Assembly: GCA_024404815.1 (NCBI GenBank)
Contig: JAKSPL010000021.1
Coordinates: 1-40,619, forward strand
From: Oscillospiraceae bacterium
Lineage (GTDB): Bacteria; Bacillota; Clostridia; Oscillospirales; Ruminococcaceae
DNA length: 40,619 nt
Direction: 5' to 3'
The notes under the pieces are model-generated. The model was not told the DNA's origin, searched no databases, and saw only the letters and a program-made list of their open reading frames with translations. This document shows, in pieces, positions 7,687-16,074 of this stretch. Both the position numbers and the translations under genes were made by a program. Each line of letters opens with the position of its first letter. The stretch's first letter is position 1.

Positions 7687-8298
7687 ATGCAGAACACGAA
7701 TAAAAAAACGTATAAGCTGGTCGTCACAGCCCTGCTTTCCGCAATCATCATCGTGATGGCGTTCACACCGCTTGGATTCCTCAAGATCGGTGCGGTCGAG
7801 ATCTCGTTCTTGATGCTCCCTGTTGCCATTGGCGCAGTCACCTGCGGAGTAGAGGTCGCAGCATTCCTTGCATTGCTGTTTGGTGTCGCCAGCTTTATTC
7901 AATGTTTCGGAATGTCCGCGCTCGGCGTCTTTCTGATGACCGTCAGCCCTGTCTTCTGCTTCATTACCTGCATCGTCACACGGTTGATCGCAGGTCTGAT
8001 CGCAGGCTTCACCGCAAAGCTCACCAAAAAGCTCGGTGTTGCCGGATATGCCCTGACAGGTCTTGCGGCGGCGCTTGCGAACACCGTTTTCTTTGTCGGT
8101 GCGATCATCCTGTTCTTCTTCCGGAATGACGCATTCATCGCCAAAATGACGGAATGGGGCATTTCGACAGAGAACGCATGGCTCTTTGCCTGCGCATTCG
8201 CAACAACAAACTGCCTGATCGAAGCTGTCGCAACCGCATTTCTCACAGGTGCTGTCGGCGCGGCACTCAAAAAAGCAGGACTCATCAAAGCAGAATAA
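7687..8298 (+). CDS. ECF transporter S component, probably pantothenate-specific
   Basis: A 203-residue integral membrane protein with about six hydrophobic helices, the fold and size of ECF-type substrate-binding (S) subunits. It starts with a short basic cytoplasmic tail (MQNTNKKTYK) followed by VVTALLSAIIIVMAF, which includes the small-residue helix 1 used by S components to dock on EcfT. The ATG at 7687 was chosen because GGAGGAGG lies 9 bases upstream; an upstream extension of the frame would be arginine-rich and out of place. It is followed after 32 bases by coaX, so pantothenate (a PanT role) is the best guess; the energising module EcfA1-EcfA2-EcfT is encoded at 15268-17837. Substrate is inferred from context only. 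Confidence 0.82.
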   Translation: MQNTNKKTYKLVVTALLSAIIIVMAFTPLGFLKIGAVEISFLMLPVAIGAVTCGVEVAAFLALLFGVASFIQCFGMSALGVFLMTVSPVFCFITCIVTRLIAGLIAGFTAKLTKKLGVAGYALTGLAAALANTVFFVGAIILFFFRNDAFIAKMTEWGISTENAWLFACAFATTNCLIEAVATAFLTGAVGAALKKAGLIKAE

Positions 8299-8330
8299 CC
8301 CTGCATTCTGCAACAGGAGGATTTTTCCCA

Positions 8331-9104
8331 ATGCAAATACTGACCATCGACATCGGAAACAGCAATATCGTCATCGGCTGTGCAGTTGACCACAAAGTCG
8401 AATTCGTAGAGCGGATGCACACCAGCAATACAAAAACAGATCTGGAATATGCCATCGACTGCCATATGGTGCTGGAACTGCACAAAATTGATGCAACCCA
8501 GCTCGACGGCGCAATTATTTCCTCTGTTGTCCCGCCCCTCACCGACAAGCTCGCACTTGCCATCAAAAAGCTCACGGGCATCGAGCCGATGATTGTCGGG
8601 CCGGGCATCAAAACAGGGCTTAACATTCTCATGGATCAGCCTTCTCAGGTCGGCAGTGATCTGGTCGTTGCATCCGTAGCGGCAATGCATGACTACGGCG
8701 CACCGGTCATCGTCATCGACATGGGCACGGCAACCACCATGACTGTGGTCGATAAAAACCGCAATTTCATCGGCGGACTGATTCTCCCCGGTGTCCAGCT
8801 TGCTTTGCAGTCGCTGGAAAACGGCACCGCACAGCTTCCGAAGATCCATCTCAAAGCCCCCGAAAAAGTCATCGGCGGCAACACCATCGACTGTATGCAG
8901 AGCGGACTGGTATTCGGAAATGCCTCTGCGATCGACGGTTTGCTTGACCGCATGATGAACGAAATGGGCTACACAGCAACCGTTGTGGCAAGCGGCGGAC
9001 TCGCACCGCTGATCGTGCCGCATTGCAGTCACAAGATCATCCTTGATGATGAACTGCTGCTCAAAGGTCTGGACATTCTGTTCGAAAAGAACCATAAGAA
9101 CTGA
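8331..9104 (+). CDS. coaX: Type III pantothenate kinase
   Basis: Phosphorylates pantothenate, the first step of coenzyme A synthesis, in the cytoplasm. The 257-residue length is normal for the type III family. Visible motifs: DIGNSNIVIG at the N terminus (phosphate loop and first acidic residue), GSDLVVASVAA in the middle, and IDMGTATTMTVVD (second ATP-site acid). The ATG at 8331 has AGGAGG 10 bases upstream. It follows the probable pantothenate S component in a two-gene operon and ends in a strong bidirectional terminator. Confidence 0.96.
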   Translation: MQILTIDIGNSNIVIGCAVDHKVEFVERMHTSNTKTDLEYAIDCHMVLELHKIDATQLDGAIISSVVPPLTDKLALAIKKLTGIEPMIVGPGIKTGLNILMDQPSQVGSDLVVASVAAMHDYGAPVIVIDMGTATTMTVVDKNRNFIGGLILPGVQLALQSLENGTAQLPKIHLKAPEKVIGGNTIDCMQSGLVFGNASAIDGLLDRMMNEMGYTATVVASGGLAPLIVPHCSHKIILDDELLLKGLDILFEKNHKN

Positions 9105-9147
9105 AAAATCCCCACAGCGCGGTATTTACCGTTCTGTGGGGATTTTT
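9105..9147. terminator. Bidirectional terminator of coaX and the glycosylase gene
   Basis: Arms AAAATCCCCACAG (9105-9117) and CTGTGGGGATTTTT (9134-9147) form a stem of about 13 pairs with T tracts on both strands. The minus-strand glycosylase gene reads its last codons and its TAA (9126-9128) inside this hairpin. Confidence 0.88.
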
Positions 9148-9617
9148 ATTGCCTGCCATGCCTCCGTCAGCCGTGGGAGCGTCCATGCCGCATTCGCAGG
9201 ACTGGTCGAAGGAAGTGTCACAGCAGGGATTCCTGTGCGCGGAAGCTGATATTTCGCATAGTATTTTGCCGCTGTGCCGCCGTTTGTGAAAATCGTTTGT
9301 ATCTGCGTGGTTTTCAGGATTTCCGACAAATCGTTCGGCACAACGTCACGGATACTGCTGTCCGATGAGCCTACGATCTCACAGGACGCGATCACATCCC
9401 ATACGGCAATGTGATTTGCAAGCAGAAACGCACGTTTTTCAGGAATACTCTGCGGCACTTCTGTCCCGAACACCGCCGCCGTCACACGCCAGAACCGATT
9501 CTGCGGATGTCCGTAGAAAAACATCGTTTCTCTGGATTTCACCGACGGAAAACTTCCCAGTATCAGAATCCGCGAATCTGCGTCGAAAACAGGGGCAATC
9601 GGATGCGTTTCCCTCAC
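9126..9617 (-). CDS. Hypoxanthine/uracil-DNA glycosylase family protein
   Basis: A 163-residue member of the uracil-DNA glycosylase superfamily, most like the DNA-deoxyinosine (hypoxanthine) glycosylases, which excise deaminated bases from DNA. Motifs: RILILGSFPSVKSRE followed by FYGHPQNRFWRV near the N terminus, and LPSTSPANAAW near the C terminus (the S-P-A-N motif of the superfamily). I prefer a GTG start at 9617 because GGAG lies 9 bases before it and family members start just before THPIAPVFD. An earlier GTG at 9656 lies inside the terminator of the upstream gene and has no ribosome site. The gene appears monocistronic. Confidence 0.85.
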   Translation of the reverse strand: MRETHPIAPVFDADSRILILGSFPSVKSRETMFFYGHPQNRFWRVTAAVFGTEVPQSIPEKRAFLLANHIAVWDVIASCEIVGSSDSSIRDVVPNDLSEILKTTQIQTIFTNGGTAAKYYAKYQLPRTGIPAVTLPSTSPANAAWTLPRLTEAWQAIKIPTER

Positions 9618-9636
9618 ACCGCATTTCTCCTTTCTG

Positions 9637-9673
9637 AAAAGAATACCGCCTGACACAATGTTCAGACGGTATT
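9637..9673 (-). terminator. Terminator of the long ruvC-to-clpE-like transcript
   Basis: Stem of 12 pairs, AATACCGCCTGA (9642-9653) with TCAGACGGTATT (9662-9673), allowing one G-U pair. It begins about 10 bases after the stop of the AAA+ gene and has CTTTTC on the minus-strand exit side. Confidence 0.75.
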
Positions 9674-9683
9674 TATTTTACAA

Positions 9684-11975
9684 TTATTCGCCTGCCGTGA
9701 CAGAAATACCGTCCTCGGTTTTGCCGATGTGGAGCGACTTTCCGCCGACATTGCCCTCGATGATGAGTGCGGCGATCTTGTCCTCGACTTCGTCACGCAG
9801 GACACGGCGAATGTCGCGTGCGCCGTACTTCTGTCCGTGCGACTTCTCTGCGATCCATTGGAGCGATGCCTCGTCCCAGTCGAGTGTCAGATTTTGTTCT
9901 GCCAACGCCTCTGCGGTCTCGCTGAGCATCAAGCCTGCGATCTTCGCATAGTCCTCAACGGAAAGCGGCTTAAATACGATGATTTCATCGACTCTTCCGA
10001 CAAACTCGGGGCGGAGGAACTCTTTCAGGGCTTTCATCGCCTTTTCCTTAGAAACTTCCTCCTCGGTGCGGTTGAAGCCGACACCTGTGGATTTATCGGT
10101 ACTGCCTGCGTTCGAGGTCATGACGATGATCGTGTTCTCGAAGTTGACCGTTCTGCCCTGTGCATCATTGATGCTGCCCTCGTCGAGAATTTGCAGCAGC
10201 AGGTTCATAACATCGGGATGTGCCTTTTCGATCTCATCGAACAGGACAACGGAATACGGTCTGCGGCGCACCTTTTCGGTGAGCTGACCTGCCTCGTCGT
10301 AACCAACATATCCCGGAGGCGAACCGATCATGCGCGAAATGGAATGCTTTTCCATATATTCGGTCATGTCCAGACGAATCAGCGGCTCGGTCGAATCGAA
10401 CAATTCCGACGAAAGCACCTTGACCAGCTCCGTCTTTCCGACACCTGTCGGGCCGACAAAGATGAACGATGCAGGTCTGCGGCGTTTTGTCAGCTGTACG
10501 CGACTGCGCTTGATCGCGCCCGACAATGCCGCAATCGCCTCGTCCTGACCAATGATTTTCTCCGACAGCCGCTTTTCGAGATTTTGCAGCTTGACGAATT
10601 CGGTTTCTTCGATTTTATTCGCAGGAATTCCCGTCCAGAGTTCGATGACGTGTGCCAGATCAGAAGCTTCGACATGAACCTCCTCGGCAATCTTCTTGAC
10701 TTCTTCCTCGCGCTGCTGCAAGCGGATGAGTTCTCCCTTGCGCTCCGCGAGTTTCTCATAGTCCGGGTTGACATCGGATTCGATGCCGTCGATCTCCGCC
10801 TGCTTTTCTGCGATTTCCTTAGCGATCACATCGACCTCACCCAATTCGGGGTGGCTGATGCTTGCATAGGCACAGCTTTCGTCCAGCAGGTCGATCGCCT
10901 TATCAGGCAGGAATCGGTCGGTGATATACCGCTCCGAAAGCACCGCGCAAAGACGCAGGAGATTCGGCGCAATATGGATTCTGTGGAATTCCTCATAATA
11001 CTTTGCGATGCCGTTCAAGATGCCGACAGTATCCTCAATGGTCGGTTCATCGACCTTGACGGGCTGGAATCTGCGCTCCAATGCGCCGTCTTTTTCGATA
11101 TACTTGCGGTATTCGGTGAAGGTCGTTGCACCGATCACCTGAACCTCACCGCGGGAAAGCGCAGGCTTCAGGATATTTGCGGCATTCATCGAGCCTTCCG
11201 CATCGCCTGTGCCGACCAGATTGTGTACCTCGTCAATGAACAGGATGATATTCCCCTGCTCCTTGACCTCCTGTACCAAGCCCTTGACGCGGCTTTCAAA
11301 CTGTCCGCGGAACTGCGTACCTGCGACCAAAGCAGTCAGGTCAAGCAGGTAGATCTTCTTATCGCGGAGATGATACGGAACATTTCCCGATGCAATTTTC
11401 AGCGCAATGCCCTCAGCGACTGCGGTCTTACCGACACCGGGCTCACCGATCAGGCAAGGGTTGTTCTTCTGTCGTCTGGACAAAATCTGGATAACACGCG
11501 CAATTTCGCGGTCACGTCCGATAATGCTGTCGAGTTTCCCCTCCTCCGCACGCGCACTCAGATTGGTGCAGTACGAGTCAAGGAATTTCAGTTCTTTCTT
11601 TTGTTTATCCTTTTTCTTCTGCTTGGATTCCTCTTTTTTGGAGCCATCGCCAGCCACATCTCCATCAGGTGACGGGATCTGCTCCTCAGGATCCACAGTA
11701 TTGTCGTTGCGGAACAGCTTCTGCATGAATGACGGGAAAGTGCTTGCACCGCCCATTTCAAAGGCATCGCCGTCCATCATGCCGAGCATCTGATCGGTCA
11801 TCTGTTCGACATCCTCGTCGCTCAGTCCCATATGTTCCATATACTCCGCGACCTGCGGAATATTCATTTTTTTTGCACAAACAAGGCAAAAGCCCTCGTT
11901 TTTCTTTTCGTTGCCGTGCATGGATGTCACAAACACAACAGCAGGACGTTTCTTACATTTGCTGCATAAAACCAT
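9684..11975 (-). CDS. ClpE/ClpC-type AAA+ unfoldase with N-terminal zinc finger
   Basis: A 763-residue, two-ring Hsp100 ATPase expected to unfold proteins for ClpP. The N terminus has four cysteines, C4-C7 and C30-C33, forming a ClpE-like zinc finger instead of the double Clp_N repeat of ClpC. Residues 34-130 are an acidic then lysine-rich linker. The first AAA module has Walker A GEPGVGKT (177-184) and Walker B IILFIDEVHN; a short coiled-coil middle domain follows (about 380-450); the second module has GPTGVGKT and VVLFDEIEKAHP. The tripeptide VGF in TGVGFNR fits the ClpP-docking loop. GAGG lies 7 bases before the ATG. It is the last gene of a long operon, after the CvpA-like gene, and no CtsR/McsA/McsB neighbours are present. 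Confidence 0.9.
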   Translation of the reverse strand: MVLCSKCKKRPAVVFVTSMHGNEKKNEGFCLVCAKKMNIPQVAEYMEHMGLSDEDVEQMTDQMLGMMDGDAFEMGGASTFPSFMQKLFRNDNTVDPEEQIPSPDGDVAGDGSKKEESKQKKKDKQKKELKFLDSYCTNLSARAEEGKLDSIIGRDREIARVIQILSRRQKNNPCLIGEPGVGKTAVAEGIALKIASGNVPYHLRDKKIYLLDLTALVAGTQFRGQFESRVKGLVQEVKEQGNIILFIDEVHNLVGTGDAEGSMNAANILKPALSRGEVQVIGATTFTEYRKYIEKDGALERRFQPVKVDEPTIEDTVGILNGIAKYYEEFHRIHIAPNLLRLCAVLSERYITDRFLPDKAIDLLDESCAYASISHPELGEVDVIAKEIAEKQAEIDGIESDVNPDYEKLAERKGELIRLQQREEEVKKIAEEVHVEASDLAHVIELWTGIPANKIEETEFVKLQNLEKRLSEKIIGQDEAIAALSGAIKRSRVQLTKRRRPASFIFVGPTGVGKTELVKVLSSELFDSTEPLIRLDMTEYMEKHSISRMIGSPPGYVGYDEAGQLTEKVRRRPYSVVLFDEIEKAHPDVMNLLLQILDEGSINDAQGRTVNFENTIIVMTSNAGSTDKSTGVGFNRTEEEVSKEKAMKALKEFLRPEFVGRVDEIIVFKPLSVEDYAKIAGLMLSETAEALAEQNLTLDWDEASLQWIAEKSHGQKYGARDIRRVLRDEVEDKIAALIIEGNVGGKSLHIGKTEDGISVTAGE

Positions 11976-12037
11976 AGTATAACCTCAAAGCGCACCCGTT
12001 CTCGGATGCGATATATCTCCTTTCCCGATTCCGCCTG

Positions 12038-12952
12038 TCAGAGCAGTAGATCAATTCGTTCGTACAAATATTTGAAAATTCTTGATGCGTAAATTGTATC
12101 CTCGTTGAAGCAAAGCAGACGACCGCCAAACAGCAGTACCAGCAGCCGCACGAAAAACGTCAGCAAAATCAGCATGACAGCCGCTTCGATCAAACCGAGC
12201 ACCGCACCATACAGATGGTCCTTCGCTGCGGAAATATTGATGAACAGGCTGTACTGCACACCTTTTGCAATGACTGCCGCAATCACCATGATTACAGAAA
12301 AAATCACCAGATAAATGAAAATCGTAAAGATCTGCACCGTGGATTCCTTGACAAAACGGTCCTCAACAAATTCCGCCTTATCCTTATCAGTCGCAGCAAT
12401 GCTGTAAAATTCGGTCAGCATTGTGTGGATCAGCGCGGGATCTTTCGACATGGCATCCTTGAAATTCACTTCTGCATAATAGGGCAGCTTTTCGCCGAGC
12501 GTTTTACCGTAGTCTTTCATAAAAGCGTCACTCAGAACCTTTTTGAACGCCATCGGTGTTGCGACTTCACCGCCGCATTTTTCGTTGATATACGCAAAGA
12601 TATTCTGGTCAAAATCATCGGTATTCGGCGGCAGCAGCAATGCCTGAATTCTGCCCTGTTCGATTTCCGTGCCATAATGCTGTTCGTCCAGCGCTTCACA
12701 GAAACACTTCGCCGTATCGAATTCCTTATTGACCTCCTGAATCGCCGCCAGATTGCTGTCGCGTGCATAGAGCTCATACATCACAGGCGCAGCGATCGTT
12801 GCTCCGAAAGAAGCTGCAACTGTTGCGATCAGATAGCCGATACTGAGCACCAGTACCTTATTTACACCTCGTCTGCCGTTCGAAAAAATCACCCATACGG
12901 CAATCAAGACGACCAGCGCATCAAATATCCACCAGAATTGTATCGCATCCAT
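12038..12952 (-). CDS. CvpA-like membrane protein with an extracytoplasmic insert
   Basis: A 304-residue membrane protein. The N-terminal pair of hydrophobic segments (WWIFDALVVLIAVWVIF, then VLVLSIGYLIATVAASFG) and the C-terminal segments (YGAVLGLIEAAVMLILLTFF and surroundings) follow the CvpA/colicin-V-production family plan. Between helix 2 and helix 3 is an insert of about 130 mostly polar residues (70-205) that typical CvpA proteins of 160-180 residues lack. The ATG at 12952 is supported by GGAGG 8 bases upstream. It lies between a DUF5711 gene and the AAA+ gene. Function unknown; CvpA relatives act in envelope maintenance and secretion of small proteins. Confidence 0.65.
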   Translation of the reverse strand: MDAIQFWWIFDALVVLIAVWVIFSNGRRGVNKVLVLSIGYLIATVAASFGATIAAPVMYELYARDSNLAAIQEVNKEFDTAKCFCEALDEQHYGTEIEQGRIQALLLPPNTDDFDQNIFAYINEKCGGEVATPMAFKKVLSDAFMKDYGKTLGEKLPYYAEVNFKDAMSKDPALIHTMLTEFYSIAATDKDKAEFVEDRFVKESTVQIFTIFIYLVIFSVIMVIAAVIAKGVQYSLFINISAAKDHLYGAVLGLIEAAVMLILLTFFVRLLVLLFGGRLLCFNEDTIYASRIFKYLYERIDLLL

Positions 12953-13073
12953 CCCAAATACCTCCAACTATCATTCTGTCACTTTAATGAGTACCGAAAA
13001 AAGCTCTGGTGTGCGCTCTCCAAATCCCATTCATTCCTGCTCTCATAATACATACTCCACTTTATATATTTTT

Positions 13074-14285
13074 CTATCCTGCATATTCCAGACGGTCGAT
13101 CCTGTCGTAACCCATCAGGAACAGATAATCGCCGATCCGCACGAATTTATCATACATATCGGAGATTCCCGCTTTTGCAGATGCACCGCCCGTCATCCAG
13201 TAGGAACGGACAGAATCGCGTGTCTGCAAGGTTACAAAATCGCCGCTGCCGCCGACCGATGCACATTTGATTTCCCCGTCAAATTCCAGCACCTTCGGCG
13301 AATTGGCATCGCCGTTCATCAGAACGACAGAATTGGTACGCTTTTCCTCGTTCCGCAGCACAACAACGGCAGAACCGTTTTTGCTGTCGCCGCAGACAAG
13401 TGTATCAGGATATGTGTAGGTACTCATGGTCGCACCTGCAAGACTGAGGTAAGCACAGCAGGTATCGCCCAGTACAAACACATCATCCCCCTTTGTATTA
13501 TATACCGAAATACAGAGTGTGTCAAGAGGCTGACTTGTCCATTTTTCGCCTTTTTCGGCGAAATCGAAATGATGGACAACCGATTTCATCGTACCGCTGT
13601 CAGTATGCATACTGACAGCGTAGCAGCCGCCGCTGTCGGAACGGAACGAAACCTCACTCAGCTTTTCCACACAGCTTCTCGAATAGATCTGCTTGCCCTT
13701 TTTGTTGAACACGATCAGCTTGCAGGCAGAAGTTTCCGAACCCGTCACCAGTGCGGTAAAGCCCATATCGGACACACGCCCGAATACGATCGGATCGCTG
13801 ACGGATTTTTCATAAAATGTTTTGCCGCTGCCTTCCAGACGGAAATGCGTACCGCCGCTTTCGTAGATCAGCGCATAGCTGCCTGCCGCCTGTAACATGG
13901 CACTGCCGTAGGCGTGCTGTCTGCGCGAAAGCAGAACACCGTCCGTCTGATACATATACAAATAGGAATCACTCAGAATCAGCAGCAGATTATCGATCGT
14001 TGCTGTCTGATAGGCGGCACCGCCGTAAATCGACAACGGGAAATTTCCATCGGAAAACGTGCCGTCATTCTGTGTAATGGTCTGCCGCGTGAAGCTCATT
14101 TCTTCGAGCCGCGGAAGCCAGATCTCACGACGCTGATACAAAATCAGCAGCAGCACAACCAGACAGGCAAAAATACCTGCGCGGCGAAGATGCCGTTTGC
14201 GCTTTTTCTGTTTCCGCAGCGCATGGACATCTTCCGTCTGCGGCACCTGCTGTATTCTGCGCTTCTTGGATGTTTGTCCGAACAT
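13074..14285 (-). CDS. DUF5711-type single-pass membrane protein
   Basis: A 403-residue protein with a basic cytoplasmic N terminus (residues 1-36, very rich in K and R), one transmembrane helix at about 37-51, and an extracytoplasmic domain of roughly 350 residues. That domain shows repeated short beta-strand units (such as LLLILSDSYLYMYQTDG and KLIVFNKKGKQIYSR), consistent with a beta-propeller. I assign it to the DUF5711 family by overall plan, with no known function. The ATG at 14285 has AAAGGA 5 bases upstream and lies 2 bases from the truA stop, so translation is probably coupled. It precedes the CvpA-like gene by 121 bases. Confidence 0.65.
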   Translation of the reverse strand: MFGQTSKKRRIQQVPQTEDVHALRKQKKRKRHLRRAGIFACLVVLLLILYQRREIWLPRLEEMSFTRQTITQNDGTFSDGNFPLSIYGGAAYQTATIDNLLLILSDSYLYMYQTDGVLLSRRQHAYGSAMLQAAGSYALIYESGGTHFRLEGSGKTFYEKSVSDPIVFGRVSDMGFTALVTGSETSACKLIVFNKKGKQIYSRSCVEKLSEVSFRSDSGGCYAVSMHTDSGTMKSVVHHFDFAEKGEKWTSQPLDTLCISVYNTKGDDVFVLGDTCCAYLSLAGATMSTYTYPDTLVCGDSKNGSAVVVLRNEEKRTNSVVLMNGDANSPKVLEFDGEIKCASVGGSGDFVTLQTRDSVRSYWMTGGASAKAGISDMYDKFVRIGDYLFLMGYDRIDRLEYAG

Positions 14286-14287
14286 TG

Positions 14288-15046
14288 TTATCCTTTCTTT
14301 ATCTCTGTTTCATCATAAAACACACGATTCAGGTACAGTCCGTGTGCCATTGCGGTTCTTCCAGCCGCCAGTCTGTCTTTTGCATCGAGAATCCCCTGCA
14401 TCGCATCGGGCGGGAAATATCCCTCGTTGATGTCCAGCAGCGTTCCGACAAAGATTCTAACCATATTATACAGGAAACCATCTCCGCTGACAAGTATATC
14501 CACGCTGCTTCCATGTCTTTCTATGGAAACATCATAGATGGTTCGGATGGTATTCGATTTTTCTGTCGCCTGTGCACAAAAGCTGTGGAAATCGTGCGTG
14601 CCGATCACAGGCATCGCCGCTTCCCGAATCAGATCCACGTTGAGCGGTCTGCGGTAGTGGAATGCCAGATCTGTCGCAAAAGGATCTTTGCTTTCGTGAT
14701 TGTGAATGCGGTAGAGGTATTCTTTTCCCTTGCAGTCAAAACGGGCGTGAAAGTTTTCGGGCATCTCCTCACAGGACAGCACAGAAATGTCGTCAGGGAG
14801 GTAGCCATTCGCCGCACGCACGAGATTTTTACAGGGAATGATGCGTTCTGTGTACAAGTGCAGACAGAACATATTCGCATGAACGCCCGTGTCTGTACGG
14901 GAACAGCCGTAGACTGTTACAGGCCCGTTCAGAATGCGCGAAAGGGCTTTTTCCAGCTCGCCCTGAATCGTCACCGCATTGGGCTGACGCTGAAAACCGT
15001 GGTATCTTGTTCCACGGTACGCAATCGTGAGCTTCAGATTTCTCAC
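14288..15046 (-). CDS. truA: tRNA pseudouridine(38-40) synthase
   Basis: Converts uridines 38-40 of the anticodon arm to pseudouridine. The 252-residue protein has the TruA catalytic motif GCSRTDTGVHA with the nucleophilic aspartate, the early KLTIAYRGTRYHGFQRQ strand, and MVRIFVGTLLDI near the C terminus. I chose the GTG at 15046, 7 bases after AAAGGAG; the family normally begins right at this strand, and the longer frame runs back into a repeat. In Firmicutes truA commonly follows ecfA1-ecfA2-ecfT, as here, though 222 bases with a repeat now separate it from ecfT. Confidence 0.94.
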   Translation of the reverse strand: MRNLKLTIAYRGTRYHGFQRQPNAVTIQGELEKALSRILNGPVTVYGCSRTDTGVHANMFCLHLYTERIIPCKNLVRAANGYLPDDISVLSCEEMPENFHARFDCKGKEYLYRIHNHESKDPFATDLAFHYRRPLNVDLIREAAMPVIGTHDFHSFCAQATEKSNTIRTIYDVSIERHGSSVDILVSGDGFLYNMVRIFVGTLLDINEGYFPPDAMQGILDAKDRLAAGRTAMAHGLYLNRVFYDETEIKKG

Positions 15047-15104
15047 GCGCACACTCCTTTCGGTTTTGGTTTTTGCTGCTTCGCAGGGAGCCCATATCAA
15101 AAGT

Positions 15105-15250
15105 TTTACTCGATTTTTTCAAAAAAATCGCGGGGTTCGAAAGGGCAGAACCCCTCGCCGCGCTCCGCAAAGCGCGGAACTCCCCCACTCGTCCAACGAA
15201 TCAGGATGGGGCATGGGGGGAAACCCTATTAAGGGGTTTCCCCCCATACA
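15105..15250. repeat. Dispersed GC-rich palindromic repeat, copy 2 (long form)
   Basis: Four hairpins in tandem: CGATTTTTT/AAAAAATCG (15111-15130), GGGGTTC/GAACCCC (15132-15154), CCGCGCT/AGCGCGG (15158-15177) and a 12-pair GGGGGGAAACCC/GGGTTTCCCCCC (15215-15245). The last is the longer version of the hairpin at 9-35 and both end in CCATAC. The element fills the ecfT-truA gap, where this operon is otherwise compact. No ORF and no transposase are present; it looks like a MITE- or REP-type element. Confidence 0.75.
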
Positions 15251-15267
15251 AAAAAATCAGAAAACAA

Positions 15268-16074
15268 TTATTTCGTCATCGTGTTCAGAACAATGACCGC
15301 AGCAAACAACAGCAGCATCAACGCAAGGGCAACATAATCACGCAGTCCGCTTTGCAGCTTTCTGAGGCGTGTTCTGCCCTCTCCGCCATGATAACAGCGG
15401 CATTCCATCGCAAGTGCCAGTTCCTCTGCGCGGCGAAATGCCGACACAAACAAAGGAATCAGAATCGGGACAAGTGCCTGCGCTCTCTGCACCAGACTGC
15501 CGCTTTCCAGATCTGCGCCGCGTGCTTTCTGCGCAGCCATGATCTTTGAGGTTTCCTCGATCAGCGTCGGGATAAACCGCAGCGCGATCGTCATCATCAT
15601 TGCAAGCTCATGGACGGGCATTTTCAGCTTTTTCAGCGGTGACAGAAGCGATTCAATCGCATCCGTCAGCACGATCGGAGAAGTGGTATACGTCAGCAGC
15701 GATGTCCCTGCGATCAGCAGACAAATACGGACGATCATAAACACGGAGGTCTGTACGCCCTCCTCGGTAATTTTCAGGAAATGCCAGTGCCAGTAAACTT
15801 CACCGCCGTCCAGCATCAGCAGATTCAGCAGTCCCGTGAATATCAGGATCGGGACAATCGGCTTGATACTTTTGAGAATCATTTTCGGCGGAATCTTCGA
15901 GCAGAGTGTTGCAACGATCGTAAACAACAGTCCTGCAACCAGACTCCAGATATGCTGTCCCCAGAAAAGCATGACCAGATAGAGCAGGGTGATCACGATT
16001 TTGAAGCGTGCATCCATACGGTGAACAACGCTTTTCATCGGGAAATACTGTCCGAGCGTAATGTCATTCAGCAT
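15268..16074 (-). CDS. ecfT: ECF transporter T component (EcfT)
   Basis: A 268-residue membrane scaffold that couples the two EcfA ATPases to exchangeable S components. It has an N-terminal amphipathic region, five to six hydrophobic helices, and the two cytoplasmic coupling motifs: KARGADLESG (ARG motif 1) and AMECRCYHGG at the position of ARG motif 2, which is normally AMEARGY-like; here the central residues read CRC. GGAGG lies 8 bases before the ATG, which overlaps the end of ecfA2 by 7 bases, so translation is likely coupled. It is the third gene of the ecfA1-ecfA2-ecfT block. Confidence 0.93.
   Translation of the reverse strand: MLNDITLGQYFPMKSVVHRMDARFKIVITLLYLVMLFWGQHIWSLVAGLLFTIVATLCSKIPPKMILKSIKPIVPILIFTGLLNLLMLDGGEVYWHWHFLKITEEGVQTSVFMIVRICLLIAGTSLLTYTTSPIVLTDAIESLLSPLKKLKMPVHELAMMMTIALRFIPTLIEETSKIMAAQKARGADLESGSLVQRAQALVPILIPLFVSAFRRAEELALAMECRCYHGGEGRTRLRKLQSGLRDYVALALMLLLFAAVIVLNTMTK

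Noticed and set aside
9729-11672. Plus-strand open frame of 647 codons opposite the AAA+ gene
   Set aside because: Antisense to intact Walker and sensor motifs; no ribosome site or domain.
15105-15250. Repeat copy 2 as an intrinsic terminator of ecfT
   Set aside because: The strongest hairpin is followed by CCATAC and then A-rich sequence on plus, and on the minus strand its exit side lacks a T tract; it may still affect transcription.
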